From positions 1,574,639-1,638,638 of the forward strand of contig NW_020654080.1 in NCBI RefSeq assembly GCF_003589595.1: a stretch of DNA of 64,000 bases. The letters run 5' to 3'. The notes beneath the pieces were generated by a model. That model ran no database searches. It saw only the letters and a list, made by a program, of their open reading frames with translations, and was not told where the DNA came from. The translations under genes were made by a program, and so were the position numbers. The DNA comes from Hyposmocoma kahamanoa (Eukaryota > Arthropoda > Insecta > Lepidoptera > Cosmopterigidae). This document shows positions 10,190 to 21,839 of the stretch, one piece after another; position 1 is the stretch's first letter; each line of letters starts with the position of its first letter.

Positions 10190-11386
10190 AAACAAACTAG
10201 AAATTTCACAAAAAAATTTGAATATAATGCAAGCAAAACATACTACTACATTATTAGAGAGATTAAACAAACACATTTGATGTTGTAGTAAATTTATTGT
10301 GGTGGGACAGTATAAATGTTCGTTTTCAAGAACCCGATTTTAGATGTAGACAGATAAAACTTATATTTGTTGTACAAGCAGGTACAAGATACACGTTATG
10401 TGTGTACTATGTTGTCACCCAAATGTATTGATAGTGAAATATGGTCTCAGTCGAATGTAGAGAAATGGTGTTAAATAAACTGGTCAGCTGGTCGATTCAG
10501 AACCTTACGATAACTCTGTTGTCGACTGATTCGATTAGATCTTACGATATCTTTTCATTTTTATTCATATAACCGAATCGAACGTCAAACTGTCGTTTTC
10601 GAAACCAAACCGAAGTGACGTCACACCCGTACTTCTCGACCGGCAAAGGCTACGAACGTTATTCAGAACAGTTATCGAATGACAGTTACCGAACGTCCTA
10701 TTGTTTACAAAGCTAGAATGTAATATGGGAATCTTTTATTATTTTAAATAAAATCTGGATTTTGTTCAATTTTGTTAATTTATTTTAGTGCGAGACTAAT
10801 GCATTTCTATATTTTAGGCCTTTAAAGTCTTAATAAAATATACAAAAGGATATAAAAAAATATATATATATAGATATATATATATATATGTATAAAAGGA
10901 TTTCATTTTTCTTATAATCTATATTTGCTGACTAACTCCGAAAACGTTGTTGGATAATGATATCGAATCCGGAACCAACGTTTTAAGTCTAACTGAAGAG
11001 TTCTGAATCGGGGTCCAGGAAGGTTATGTGGAATAAGATTAGTGTGGACACTGTGCCTTCAACAAATATTCTTGCAAACGTTGCTAGTACATGGTTCACC
11101 ACCGTGAGGGCAGGTGAAACCGCAGAAGGCTTAGGGCGAGGAATTTCAACTAACGACAAAGTAAGCTGAGTGACATTATAACTATATCGAGTAAATACAC
11201 AAATCCAGAGACTTAACCATACTTTGAATTAGCTATGCAAGATTTAACTGATACACAAGTTAAACTATATTTAACAATAACAATGAGTCACGTCAACGGT
11301 TTAGGTGGCGGCTGGTCACGACGAGATAAATATAGTCTAGTTAGCGTTTTCCAACCTTTACCGGCTGCAGATTTCGAAATCAATCA
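10190..11386. other. No gene; TA microsatellite
   Basis: A (TA)n tract lies at 10858-10893. The rest is unassigned. The open frame at 11235-11417 has no motif and runs into a repeat shared with 47440 and 48056. Confidence 0.5.
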
Positions 11387-11387
11387 G

Positions 11388-11442
11388 AGTTTCATCATTT
11401 TCATTTCCTATGTGTAACAATCGCGAAAACCTAGGAACTCGA
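11388..11442 (+). repeat. Short repeat shared with 47440-47499 and 48056-48113
   Basis: TTTCATTTCCTATGTGTAAC followed by AATCGCGAAAACCTAGGAAC matches both arms of the inverted repeat at 47.4-48.1 kb. It is a third, single-arm copy. Confidence 0.6.
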
Positions 11443-11807
11443 TATAATAAAATATAAATTTAACTGTTCCGTATAAAACGGTTTTATTTCTACAATAAAA
11501 CTGTTTTATTTGTATGAATGACCTGCGAAGTGATAAAAATATAAAAAAGTTTTTTTTTCAAAAGAAATAAAATTGTAATTATCACTTATTGAAATAAAAC
11601 ACAAGTTGTCATCACATTATCGTAGGTTTCAAAACTTTATGTTCATTCTTAATGTTTTTACGATCACATTGAAAAACTCAGCAAGTCGAGAAAACAAAAA
11701 TACGGTCTAATTTAAACTGTTTTTACAACTCGCTTTATCGCCAAGTTACTGTTGTAAAATAGAGATGGGTTATTGAAAAATTTAATATCTACTCGAATTT
11801 GCTTAAC

Positions 11808-11890
11808 AAATCCCTCTGCTGGGCACGGATATTCTCTTAAAAGAGGGTTTAGGCCGTTGTCCGTCATAGTGGCGCTTCTTAGAAACTTCG
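11808..11890 (+). repeat. Repeat U copy
   Basis: CCCTCTGCTGGGCACGG, then AAAAGAGGGTTTAGGCCG: the full core order of repeat U. Confidence 0.65.
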
Positions 11891-12169
11891 TCGACTTGCA
11901 GATTTCATAACGATGTTGTTGCTTACAAATAGCGAAAGGTATTTATCCTAAACATATACTAATATTGTAGACTAATCTGATCCTAAAGTAAGTGGTTAGG
12001 TTTTTTATAAAAAAAAGATAAAAATGATTCTGCGGGACAAGACGTAGGCTTGAATTCCATTTGCATGTTGTGGATATTCCAAACTTAGGTGAACAAAATT
12101 AGGTCTGCATCGTCGACCTTATCGTCACTTTCCATCAGATGAGATGGAGGTCAAGTGCGTACTTACATT

Positions 12170-12356
12170 TTTTATAAATAAAAAATCTAAAGCACTTGTG
12201 TTATGGAAATCGGAAACAATGACTGTACCATAACCCGAGGCAATATAGAAAAGTTAGTTTTTCTAAATTGAGCCGGCCGGGGATCGAACCCGAGACCTCA
12301 GATATGGCGACACCATGAAAACCGGTATGCAACCCACTCGACCACGAACGACATTC
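12170..12356 (-). mobile_element. SINE L copy with tRNA-like head
   Basis: On the minus strand a D-arm-like GTGGTCGAGTGGGTTGC is followed by the B box TCGGGTTCGATCCCCGG, then a tail containing the inverse of AAAGCACTTGTGTTATGG. The same tail and head recur on minus at 36862-37012. Confidence 0.7.
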
Positions 12357-12502
12357 CAAATGCAAATAAATTAGAAATTAAAGTTATAGGTACATACTAT
12401 CCCAGGGATTCGAATCTTCGGCCTTTCAGTTCATAATCAAACAGACAAACCTATATTAATGAACTCATCATAAATATTTAGGACAATATTTTTGTTTACT
12501 TA

Positions 12503-12811
12503 ATTTTTTTTTATAATATCAAGTGACGGGTTGAACAAGTCGTGCGCCTGATGGTAAGCTACACGCCTGTCCATAACAGTTGCAGTGCCACTCAGAGCTT
12601 CAAATCGCAAAGATCTGAGGGGCACTGCCACTGCGCCCGTCACTCTGAGACATAAGTTGACAAGTCCCATGTGCCTGTAATTTCACCAGCACCGTTACCC
12701 TTTAAAACCGGAACACAGTAATGCTGACATTACTGCATGGCGGCAGAAATAGGTCAGGTGGCAGTACATCTCTGGACGAACTCATTCACAAGGACTTCAA
12801 GTGCTACTAAA
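12503..12811 (-). mobile_element. SINE A, full-length copy
   Basis: One of the two best complete copies. Read on minus it runs from GAAGTCCTTGTGAATGAGTT to the 3' end CACTTGATATTATAAAAAAA. Two stem-loops are visible: GCAGTAATG/CATTACTGC around CTGA, and GGCAGTGCCCCTCAGA paired with TCTGAGTGGCACTGCAACT. Pol III boxes are not clear, so 'SINE' rests on length, copy number and the A-rich 3' end. A partial plus-strand copy follows at 12938, making an inverted pair. Confidence 0.8.
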
Positions 12812-12937
12812 AATATTTATTGTACTTTATATGATTTATAAACAATCATTTACAAAAAAATTACTTCAGATTGTACAAATTTTAATTCGAAAATATATTT
12901 TTTTCTTAAGTAAACAAAATATTTAGCCATATTATTT

Positions 12938-13120
12938 TTAGTAGCGGTAGAGCTCCTTGGGAAAGTGTTCGTCCTGGCTGCCACCTTATCTATTCCTGCT
13001 GCCAAGCAGTAATTTGATCAATAATGGTGCAATTACAGGCATATGTGTCTTGTCAACTTCAAGGTGACCAAGCGCAGTGGCAGTGTTCTTCAGATCCTTG
13101 CGATTTAAAACGCTGAAGTA
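12938..13120 (+). mobile_element. SINE A copy, partial
   Basis: Starts at TAGTAGCGGTAGAGCTCCTT and ends near ATCCTTGCGATTTAAAACGC. Part of the middle is deleted. Inverted relative to the preceding full copy. Confidence 0.7.
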
Positions 13121-13124
13121 ATTA

Positions 13125-13650
13125 ACACGCGTATTTAACCCGCGGTCGACGATGGAGCATGTAAACCTAAATATTGCCTTTTCAAGTTTTAAGTCTGCAG
13201 GGTAGGAATTCCTCTCCATATTTTTGTTTCTATTCTAGATGTTCTAGTTAGTTCTATAACTCATAATAGGTATAGTTAATTACGCATTTTGAGAGCAGGT
13301 TTTATTCATGTTAGTCATAGAAGTAGATACGTGCAATCTTCATAAAATTGTACATAATAATAAATCTTTAACATGGTAATAATCGGTCATAATGTATACG
13401 ACATAATCGTAGACATAGAGTTTTGCCTAGTTTAGAGATTAAAAACTCATATTTTATTATAACTATGTTGTACAGAGGCAGCATCGGGCGTGAAATCAAT
13501 ACTGTTCTAACTCAGATTCATAATTGCATCAGTCATAATTGCAGAATTGACAAAATACATTTTGAAAATTAAAAACATAATACTGAATGAATCTTATTCA
13601 TATTCATTTATTAATTGCACCATATGTACATAGTTATAGATCTTATATTA
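13125..13650. other. No gene recognised
   Basis: AT-rich; the short frame at 12986-13219 (minus) is a shadow of the SINE A copy. Confidence 0.45.
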
Positions 13651-13653
13651 AAC

Positions 13654-14168
13654 CATCGAGTAACCAGAAATAGAGACGAAATATCAGTTATTCGTTTGAA
13701 AACTATTCCACCATATCATCACGGTGACAACAGTCCACCGATTGGCCAGCCCGAATTCGAAACAATTGACGGGTGTCGTCAATTGTTTCACTTCAAATCG
13801 ACCAGTTTAACTTGAGCTTTGCTATAATGGACGATAATTGAAAAATTACATATTTAATATTGAATTAACGATGAAATGTGATTCCGTTTGTTTAGTAATT
13901 AGATAGTTTTCTGCTTCCTATACCACCGAATGGAAGCCCCCGTAGTTAGAGATATTATCTTTATTACAATAAATACAGAATATTTTTGGAATATACGGAG
14001 ACGTACACACAGGTCAGTTGTTGGCGCTGTACTATTTCAGCTTTCTAATTTGTGTTTTCAGTGCAAACAAAGTTAATATTTAAAAGTGATATAAGGTCTA
14101 TTTGCCTAATGAGTTGCCAGGTATGGATGGCACTTATTTCGTCTTTATTTCTGGTTATATACTCGATG
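13654..14168. mobile_element. Element E, copy 1 (MITE)
   Basis: Ends CATCGAGTAACCAGAAATAG and CTATTTCTGGTTATATACTCGATG-type inverse give a TIR of about 33 bp. The internal sequence aligns end to end with 33010-33525. A small inner hairpin (CAATTGACG/CGTCAATTG) is kept in both copies. Length 515 bp against 516 bp in the other copy. No open frame encodes a transposase. Target duplication not resolved. Confidence 0.8.
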
Positions 14169-14169
14169 T

Positions 14170-14636
14170 ATAAAACATACCTATAGAAAACATGAGCTCT
14201 GGAGGGCACTGCAACATGCGGCAGATCGACGTTACAGAAATTTATCGTCTAAATATGTATAGTAGTTTTTTAATAAAAGAATGTTTATTCAACTATTAAT
14301 AAAATTATTTGTTTGACTTTCTTGTTTTATCCATCATATTATTTATGTGGCGTGCAGGCAATAATTTTAACAATCTATGTACTTCCCATGATCTGGGTCT
14401 TTACAGATCTGATCTGGATCTGGATCTTTGAATGGGCACATCTTTGCTTTAAATGCCGTTGTAGTTTTATGGTTTACGTATTAAGTTATGTTTATAGCGA
14501 TAGGTTAGTCAAATTGTGCATTTTTATGTTTCTATTTGTGAGGATCTGTAATTGACTCTCAGTTGTTACCATTATTATATAAGTTCGTTTTAAGCTGTTG
14601 GTCATTCTCTTAAGATAAATAAATAAATAAATAGTA
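14170..14636. other. No gene recognised
   Basis: A hydrophobic 80-codon frame (14313-14555) has no motif, no homologue I recognise and AT-driven composition. I do not call it a gene. Confidence 0.45.
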
Positions 14637-14637
14637 G

Positions 14638-15052
14638 TTGTAGTGCCACTACGAACTATCAATCACAAGGATCTGAGGCACTGCTACTGCGTCCATCACC
14701 TTAAAAGATAAGTTCACAGTTTCATTTCTCGGTAACCTATCACAAACTCGAAAATTTTTTTGTCCAAAGTAACGTTTGTTCGACTTTTCATTACACCGAA
14801 AACCGAATTATAACGAAACAGTTGTTCTTTCAGGATATGTTAAATGTTTATCACAAAGACACAATTAGTTCGGTTAGGTTAGGTTTAAAAGAAAAAACAT
14901 TTTCCTCTCAAAATTACTTTCGAGGTTATGAAATTTCGACCAAACGTTATTTCTGGAAAATGTCATTTCGAACTACTGATAGGTAACTCCATTTCTCTGT
15001 AATTTCACCAACATCCTTACTCCTCAAAACCGGATTGCAGTAATGTTTACAC
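14638..15052 (-). mobile_element. SINE A copy split by a foldback element
   Basis: 14638-14716 carries the minus-strand 3' half (CACAAGGATCTGAGGCACTG). 14998-15052 resumes at TGTAATTTCACCAACATCC. The foldback element at 14720-14996 separates them. About 13 bp of SINE sequence is missing at the junction. Confidence 0.65.
14720..14996. mobile_element. Long imperfect foldback element
   Basis: The two ends are inverted copies: GGTAACCTATCA at 14731 and TGATAGGTAACTCC at 14977. Homology continues inward through AACGTTTGTTCGACTTTTCA and its inverse for about 85 bp per arm. Only the centre, about 100 bp, is unpaired. It interrupts a SINE A copy. Confidence 0.65.
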
Positions 15053-15084
15053 GAAAGAATGAATAATTGTAATATTTTATAAAA

Positions 15085-15180
15085 AAACCGACCTTTTTAA
15101 GGTTTGAAGAATTATCTGTTATAGAATTATCAAAATACAGTCGAATTGAGTACCTCCTCCATTTTCGATGTCGGTTAAAA
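15085..15180 (-). mobile_element. Element C, internally deleted copy
   Basis: Both end motifs are present on minus: ACCGACATCGAAAATGGAGG and the distal AAACCGACC. Most of the roughly 440-bp body is gone. A tRNA-like B box on minus (CGAATCGAACCCGG) follows at about 15209. Confidence 0.55.
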
Positions 15181-15551
15181 AAAGCAAAGTTTCTAGAAAC
15201 CGTCCAACCGCGAATCGAACCCGGTACCATATTCGAATAAATATGCGAATGAATAGTTATAATGAGACCATCTCTAGTAGTGGTACATTACCAGAGAGCG
15301 CTCAAAAAGATCTGATCAGATTATAAACTTAGCGTATTATTTGATGGCGATCGCGACGATAGCCACCGATTGCTATCGTTTTAATTTTATAGTCCGCCTT
15401 GAAGGCAGTAGATGCACTTATAGAAGTAAAAAACTTTACTCAGCTTATGCGTTTATGAGATGTGGTAAAAGAACTAATGACGTAAAATAACTTTAACTAG
15501 CGTCGTTTCTGGTTTGGATGTAAGATAACAAATTGCCTAATTAAGTAAATT

Positions 15552-15705
15552 TTATAAAGCTTCTTGTGAAAATGTTGGTCCAGGGTAGTACTGCTACCTT
15601 ACCTATTTCTGCTGGCAAGCAGTCATGTGAGCATTACTGCGTTTGGGTGAAATTACGGGCGCATTGGATTTTGTTATTTGAAGTTTTGAGTGTCACAGCG
15701 CATGT
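15552..15705 (+). mobile_element. SINE A copy, 5' half
   Basis: AAGCTTCTTGTGAAAATGTT through GTAGTACTGCTACCTTACC to a degenerate GAAATTACGGGCGCATTG. Confidence 0.65.
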
Positions 15706-15724
15706 GTTATTTTTTTTAATTTCT

Positions 15725-15930
15725 CTTTATACATAGCAGGCAGATGACTCCACTCCACTGGATGTTAAATGGAAAGTGGAACCCAAACGTGAAGGTACCT
15801 AGTGCAGCCTCCATTCTGCATGCCTACAAGATGCCTCTTCACGCCTCGTTTGAAGGACCCCATATCATAAGAAGTGTGAACACGTGCGCTGGAAGGGAGT
15901 TTCATTTCAAAACTGATTTTATTTATGAGG
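15725..15930 (-). pseudogene. Jockey-type LINE reverse transcriptase C-terminal relic
   Basis: Minus strand reads KLPSSARVHTSYDMGSFKR, then GVKRHLVGMQN, in one frame. This matches the very C-terminus of lepidopteran Jockey-like ORF2 proteins (pattern LPSSV...YDLGSFKRRVNRHLLG), which I recognise from memory. The rest of ORF2 is absent. The plus-strand frame at 15744-15950 is its shadow. Confidence 0.7.
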
Positions 15931-15954
15931 AGATTGAGCAATTATTGTAATAAG

Positions 15955-16523
15955 TTTGAAATATATAAATAAATAAAACAAGTAAAGATAAAATTTATAC
16001 TATATCAGCATATACATAATATATATAATGTAAATAAATAACATAAATATACGCTAATAGCAATTAAATACTCATTAAACTTATAATACAACTGTTATTT
16101 TAGTAACTTCTTATATATGAGACAAGCAATTGAAATGATGCTATTTAACATGGTATGACAATGTATAATTTTGAATATTGTACGTCTATCGGATGGATGA
16201 CACACACAAACACACTAACAATTAGGTTAATCTATTTTTAGTCTGAAAAGGTAAAAATTACTGTAATTAGTGAAATTTGTATTAGTTGTAACACCAGTTA
16301 CAGTAGATATTAAGGTAGTCTGTTTATCATCTTAAAATAATATAAGAGCAAGATTACTATTAATATTATAGAAGAGCGATGTTTCCTAACACAGGCCCTA
16401 ACTAACCTAAATGGAAGCATCCGCCCCTGTACTATGCCCTTTAAAATGAACGAATAAAACATTTTTTATTTTATAATTTTGATTTAATATAATTGAAAAT
16501 ACCGAATCGACATTTGCAATATT
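15955..16523. other. No gene recognised
   Basis: Strongly AT-rich, with no element identified. Confidence 0.45.
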
Positions 16524-16527
16524 ATAT

Positions 16528-16801
16528 GGCACTGCAATTGCAATAGAGTTGTAACTCAAAATACGTGAAATTCAAGATTATACCATTTCTGAACGTAAAA
16601 TTTGTTCCTCTATACGTCAATAGAATTGTCATTAGAATATTGTAAGAAACCATCAAAATATATCTACTTAACCCAGAGTTGTTTCAATTTTAACCTATAT
16701 ACTTAAATTATAATAATCTTTCACGGGAACTGAGTAATTCGTTTTTCAGATATTCTGAATAAATTTCACTTTTTGAGTTACACTATTGCATTAGCAGTGC
16801 G
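16528..16801 (-). mobile_element. Element D, copy 1 (MITE)
   Basis: Ends GGCACTGCAATTGCAATAG and CTATTGCATTAGCAGTGCG-type inverse, flanked on both sides by ATAT (16524-16527, 16802-16805). It is opposite in orientation to the copies at 19604 and 57529 and shorter (274 bp). Confidence 0.8.
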
Positions 16802-16805
16802 ATAT

Positions 16806-17495
16806 ATAAAAAAAATATGCTCGCCATTCCGTATTTTATAATATGAACATTTAGTAAAAGCTGCTGTGAATGACATTATTACAAAGGCAAACAGCGAACA
16901 ATCCATAAAATACCTGGGAACGGAGTTCAGCTTGGAGCGTTTCGTGTGTTCTATAATAGCGCACGACTCACACGGCTAATACTGTCTAATATGACGATTT
17001 GTATGGGAACTATAGTTATTGAGGCTTCTGAAAGGTGTCTCACGGGGCAGAGGTTTGTGGTCTGACCTTTTCACTTTGCAAATGACAAGAAATATGCAAT
17101 ACTAAAGCTACGCGGTATAATGTAGACACATTAACCGACACGTGGAAGTCGATTCTGTGATCTGAAGTAAATAGTAGATCTTTAGTCTCAATTCGTATAT
17201 GTCACTTCATAAGGGCGTTTTTTGTTTTGTACTTACATTTCTGTTTGTGTTGTCATTGTAATTGTTAAATATCTCATTTTGTACTATTTAAAAACAACAA
17301 CAACATTTTTAAATAACTACAAGGTATAGGTAAGACAGGTGGAGTAATGCGATAGTCGAACGGTGCCCAAGAAATGGTTATAGAAATAATAAAATAGGGA
17401 GGTTCTTTAGCGAGATGGGTGGACGAAATCATCGAAGTTGCGGGAATGGGTGAGACTAGCACAGGATCGTGACAAATGGCACAAACTACAGGAGG
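16806..17495. other. No gene recognised
   Basis: No repeat or coding signal identified. The 62-codon minus frame at 17274-17462 shows no motif. Confidence 0.4.
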
Positions 17496-17497
17496 CT

Positions 17498-17805
17498 TTT
17501 TTTATTATATCAAGTGACGGGACTAAGAAATCGTGCGCGCGATGACGAGCTACACCCCTGTCCATAGCACTTGCAGTGCCACTCAGGGTTTTAAATCACA
17601 ATGATCTGAGGGGCACTGCCACTGCGCCCGTCACGCTGAGACATAAGTTGACAAGTCCCATGTGCCTGTAATTCCATCAGCACCCTTACCTCTCAAAACC
17701 GGAACACAGTAATGCTGACATTACTTCTTGGTGGTAGAAATAGCTAAGGTGGCAGTACTTCCCTGGACGAACTCTTTCACCAGGGACTCTACTGCTACTA
17801 AAACT
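17498..17805 (-). mobile_element. SINE A, full-length copy
   Basis: Read on minus, runs from TTTAGTAGCAGTAGAGTCC to TGATATAATAAAAAA. Both stem-loops are intact (GCAGTAATG arms decayed to GAAGTAATG). A second SINE A follows immediately. Confidence 0.8.
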
Positions 17806-17812
17806 ACTCGTT

Positions 17813-17945
17813 GATATATCAAGTAAGGGGACGAATAAGTCGAGCGCCTGGTGGAAAGTGAAATAGCTACTCATAACAATCGTAGTGCTACTCAGAGCTT
17901 CCAAAGATGGAAGTGGCATTGCCACTGTACCCGTCGCGCTGAGAC
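17813..17945 (-). mobile_element. SINE A, 3' half, in tandem with the previous copy
   Basis: Contains ATATCAAGTAAGGGGACGAA to GTACCCGTCGCGCTGAGACC; the 5' half is missing. Same strand, 7 bp from the full copy, so a tandem insertion or duplication. Confidence 0.65.
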
Positions 17946-18093
17946 CAACACTGCCGTCTTTATCAAAAAACAACGTAATCGGTATTTATAAGGAAAATGA
18001 GTTATTAACATAATATACTCCCGGACACATAATTCCAGCCACCTTGCATTTTCAATATTAAACGCTTAGCTTAAACAATGCTTGATTGCTCAA

Positions 18094-18376
18094 CCTTGAC
18101 TTAAAACAAATGGACGACGGGTCTAATACAAAAACCACGAAAAATGTCCCAAGTCAACCTATTTAAACGTAGTGACATGTAAAGGAATATGAAAAAGCTA
18201 AAACGTCGAATTTTAATTGTAATGTCTTTGCAGTACTGTCTAATTTTGCTTGCTTCGCTGTCAGTCAAACAAACGAAGACTAAAGCGTAAATGACGCTCT
18301 GTATACGATTTTAACGCCCTATAAGCTCGGACACTTTTTAGCGCGGACCCGACGTCCATATAATTGTAAGTCAATG
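18094..18376 (+). mobile_element. Element O, copy 1 (hAT-like MITE)
   Basis: TIR CCTTGACTTA...TAAGTCAATG continues into ATGGACGACGGGTC and its inverse, about 28 bp. It is flanked by a perfect 8-bp duplication TTGCTCAA (18086-18093 and 18377-18384). An 8-bp duplication with CA...TG ends is typical of hAT. Length 283 bp, non-coding. Aligns in reverse with 59120-59405. Confidence 0.85.
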
Positions 18377-18384
18377 TTGCTCAA

Positions 18385-19595
18385 ACATGCTATTATGCAA
18401 CTTTGAAACTGGCATACTAAACATTATTTCCTTAAGTCCTTATTTAAAATTTGAATGTAAAAAACCGTACCTTTTTCTTATATATAACTATATTTTTATA
18501 TTCTAGCCCTTTTAAGGGTAAAAATGTAAGGTGGCTCGAAATATGTGTCCTGGAGTGTATATTGAATCATCAAAAGAAGATATACAACCCCCTATGAGGG
18601 TTTTTTTTATATCTTACATAGAAAAAAAACTTTAGGCGCGTATATGTCGAAAGTTATCATAATGCAAATGCGTTGTTCATGACCTCTGCCACGTGTAGCA
18701 TAATTGAAAAGTTCCAGGAGTCTTTAGTCTTACTAGCTCTTTTATCGAAATACATACGGTGGGCATTATTTCTTTGGATGAACTATTTGTTAAGGATAAT
18801 GGAAATAGGCAACTACACTTGAAATCGACAAATTAATAAAATTCTACGACTCATTCGTAAAGCAGATTCATATAAGAAGAGTAATAGGAAATTATACGGG
18901 CGCATTTCACAGATATAAGCCATATCTATGAAATATATGCGATGGAATTACACGATTTAATTCCGCCTTCCTTCTGAGACCACCATTCACTAACAAACAT
19001 TATAACAACAGGTTCTTTGATAAGACTATTGAACATAGTTTTATTTAAGAAACCTACACATCACTATAATAGGTGGGTAGGCCATCAATGTTAATTTTAA
19101 ATAAAAACATACACGGTGAAAATAAACAAAAAGTCACTGAATTAATTTCCCATTCCGACGTCTGCCAGAACCAGGTCCTAATGTATATCTAGACCGGACT
19201 TTATGGACAACTCTGTACAGATGATATTTCAAGATTAAACCTATAAAAATACGAATGGTGATGATAGGAATACTTGTTTCTATATAATTTGTAATAAAAC
19301 TTTGGTGTTATGCGGTTGCAACATGCAGGATGCAATTAAAATTTATTTAAAATTATATTTATTTTATGTAATTTTTACAGCGCGCGATGTATTGATTGTT
19401 ACATTACAAATCAGCAGCGCTTGCTTGGGGTAAGATGAGAGCCTGCTAAGATTTTCAACAAAAATCAACCCTCTTAGGCTATAATACAGTGTGACGGTGT
19501 AGGTACATGCTTTTAACAAGTTGAATGTGTACATTTTATCATAGATGCCTGATACTCGAATTATTGGCACTCGAAGGAATTAACAAATCATTAAT
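18385..19595. other. No gene recognised
   Basis: Unique AT-rich sequence with short AACCCCCTATGAGGG-like scraps. The minus frame at 19364-19570 has no domain. Confidence 0.45.
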
Positions 19596-19603
19596 TATTA
19601 TAT

Positions 19604-19971
19604 CGCACTGTTAATACAATACTGTATTGACTCTAATAGTGGACTTTCTCAGAATCGATGAAAAACGAATTACTCACTTCCCCCAAAAAACCATTAAAAT
19701 GTATGTTTGTTACTGTTTATTATAAACACAAACAATTTCTCAAATATATTTAAAAACATTTTAATATTTTTGAATAAGGATTATTTTAGCCAGAACTAGC
19801 TTACATAACGTGTGTCTTATTTTGAGTAAAGTGGATATCTTTTGATTATTATTTCTTACAATATTCTAACGACGGTATTTTGACGTGTAGAGAATTAAAT
19901 TTACGTTCAATAATGATATAATATTAAATTTCACTTATTTAGAGTTACAACACTATTGTAATAGCAGTGCG
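19604..19971 (+). mobile_element. Element D, copy 2 (MITE)
   Basis: CGCACTGTTAATACAATA at the left and TATTGTAATAGCAGTGCG at the right, flanked by ATAT on each side (19600-19603, 19972-19975). 368 bp. The internal sequence matches 57529-57903, for example AATCGATGAAAAACGA. Confidence 0.85.
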
Positions 19972-19979
19972 ATATGCTG

Positions 19980-20942
19980 GTATTAAAAATGAAACTATGT
20001 TATCGGATCTAAGTCTCGTATATTTGTGTTTTCCAAACAAACAAAAGATTCGGTTTGACTGAGATAGTAAAGTCATATATATACCACTTATGTCTAACAT
20101 TAATGCTATAAAATGCGATAAAATTTTGAACTACAGTTGCAAAAGCCTATTAATTGAAATACCTTATTTATAACATACCAAAGAATACTATATACGACGT
20201 GCAAGTATTTTATTTTACACAATAATTTCTTTTTTAAGGAACTTGTGAAATTGTAAAATGCATATTACTAGTTCATATATGTAATTGAATCTGAATGACC
20301 AAAGTGTTGTCAACGTTGCCTATTTTTATAGGTATGCCAGTACATTAGACAAGGTGCCAGTTTTTGGAGTCATAATTTATTTTCATATAATGTTATTTTG
20401 TTGTTTCCGATTTGATTTGTAAATACATAAATACAATTCTTAAAATATTTAAACTGTACCTTAATAGTAAGGGATATCAAAATTTCACTGTGTATTTCTA
20501 TTTAGCCCTTTATATCGAAATGAGATTTGAAGTTTTACAAGCACTAGCAATTTAATGGTATAAATTAATAATATATTTTAAAGCCTAATAGTTTTAATAT
20601 TCCGATAATGTCTAGTTTTATTTCTGTTTAAGTGGGTGATATGTGCCAATAACATAAGTGGTAAATAAATGTGCCGAGGAATTGGATCTTCGAGTCGAGT
20701 TTCCTTTTCAACTGAGTATTATGAGTAGGTTATGGAATAATTACAATATGAAAGTAATGTGTCAGACTATCATATCGATAATTCAGTCTCAAGCTGGAAA
20801 ATTCCCTGTATTATAATTTTGTTTTGGAAGGATTTGCTGGTAATAGCTAAAACATGGTCAGATGGGAAGGTCAATAGAAATTACTGAAAACTGACAACAG
20901 TTTTTCGTAATTTTTAGTAAATTACTAAATTTAATTTATTAT
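19980..20942. other. No gene recognised
   Basis: AT-rich; nothing identified. Confidence 0.45.
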
Positions 20943-21165
20943 TAACCGACTTCAAGAAAGGATTCTCAAATTGACTGTGCGATTTTTACGTACGTATGTT
21001 ACGCGATAATTCCGGCCTTTGTAAACCGATTTTGATGATTCTTTTTTTGTTGGTTGCTCTAAGGTTGGTTAACTAGGGGATGAATCCAGTTTCGCGCATT
21101 CTCCGGTAACCGATTTCAGTAAAACTTGGTTTTTTCATTCTCTGTACTGAGTTTATATTTAGCAG
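20943..21165 (+). mobile_element. Element C, diverged and deleted copy
   Basis: Starts AACCGACTTCAAGAAAGGAT and keeps TTGTAAACCGATTTTGATGA, CTAGGGGATGAATCC and the end CTCTGTACTGAGTTTATA. The middle 200 bp present in the 40325 copy is missing. Confidence 0.65.
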
Positions 21166-21189
21166 TAATATTTAGTAGCAATATAATAA

Positions 21190-21390
21190 AATTGAGTAGC
21201 AATGTAAGCATTACTGCGTTGCGGTTTGGAAGGGTAAGGGGGGGATACTAAGTGACGAACGAACAAGTCGTGCGCCTGATCATTGCTTTAAAACACAAAG
21301 ATCTGAAGGGCACTGCCACTGCGCCCGTCGCCCAGAGACATAAGTTGATAAGTCTCATATGCCTGCAATTTCACCAGCACCTTTATCCGT
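21190..21390. mobile_element. Inverted pair of SINE A fragments
   Basis: 21195-21238 is plus (ATGTAAGCATTACTGCGTT). 21244-21390 is minus (CAAGTCGTGCGCCTGATCAT to AATTTCACCAGCACC). They abut head to head. Confidence 0.65.
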
Positions 21391-21394
21391 ATGA

Positions 21395-21839
21395 GTAGTC
21401 GTTGATTTTTTTTATACATATATAACTTTTGTTTGTATATATTCTTCAATAAACAGTCAACATCTGCCAATACTACATTTGCACATCAACAAAATACCAT
21501 ATACGTATCTACAACCTTATCACCTTGAAATAAATCATATTTAGAACAAACTAAAGTACACATTGGAGAATTACAGCATTAGTACGGTGTAATAATATCA
21601 TTATTCCAATCGCCTTGGGGTTTTTGCGTTCACTATCTCTTTCACACTACAGCAATTGTTAGAGTTTGTTTCTTTCTTTCTCGTTAAATTTTCGCGTTGT
21701 CATTTCAGTGTTCTTGCCTTGCAAGTCAAATAGAGATTACTTCTATGGGTGTTACAAATAATTTACGTACACTAAGTCACGTGTTAAGATATAAAAACAC
21801 TCATTTTTGTAACTGCGATTATGAGCGCTATGTATTATT
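21395..21839. other. No gene recognised
   Basis: No element identified. The small frames here lack motifs. Confidence 0.4.

Noticed and set aside
10497..11010. TIR element suggested by GATTCAGAAC motifs
   Set aside because: Only about 10 bp match in inverse orientation; not enough to call.
14873..14886. Telomeric TTAGG repeat
   Set aside because: Only two units (GGTTAGGTTAGG) and they lie in the foldback element.
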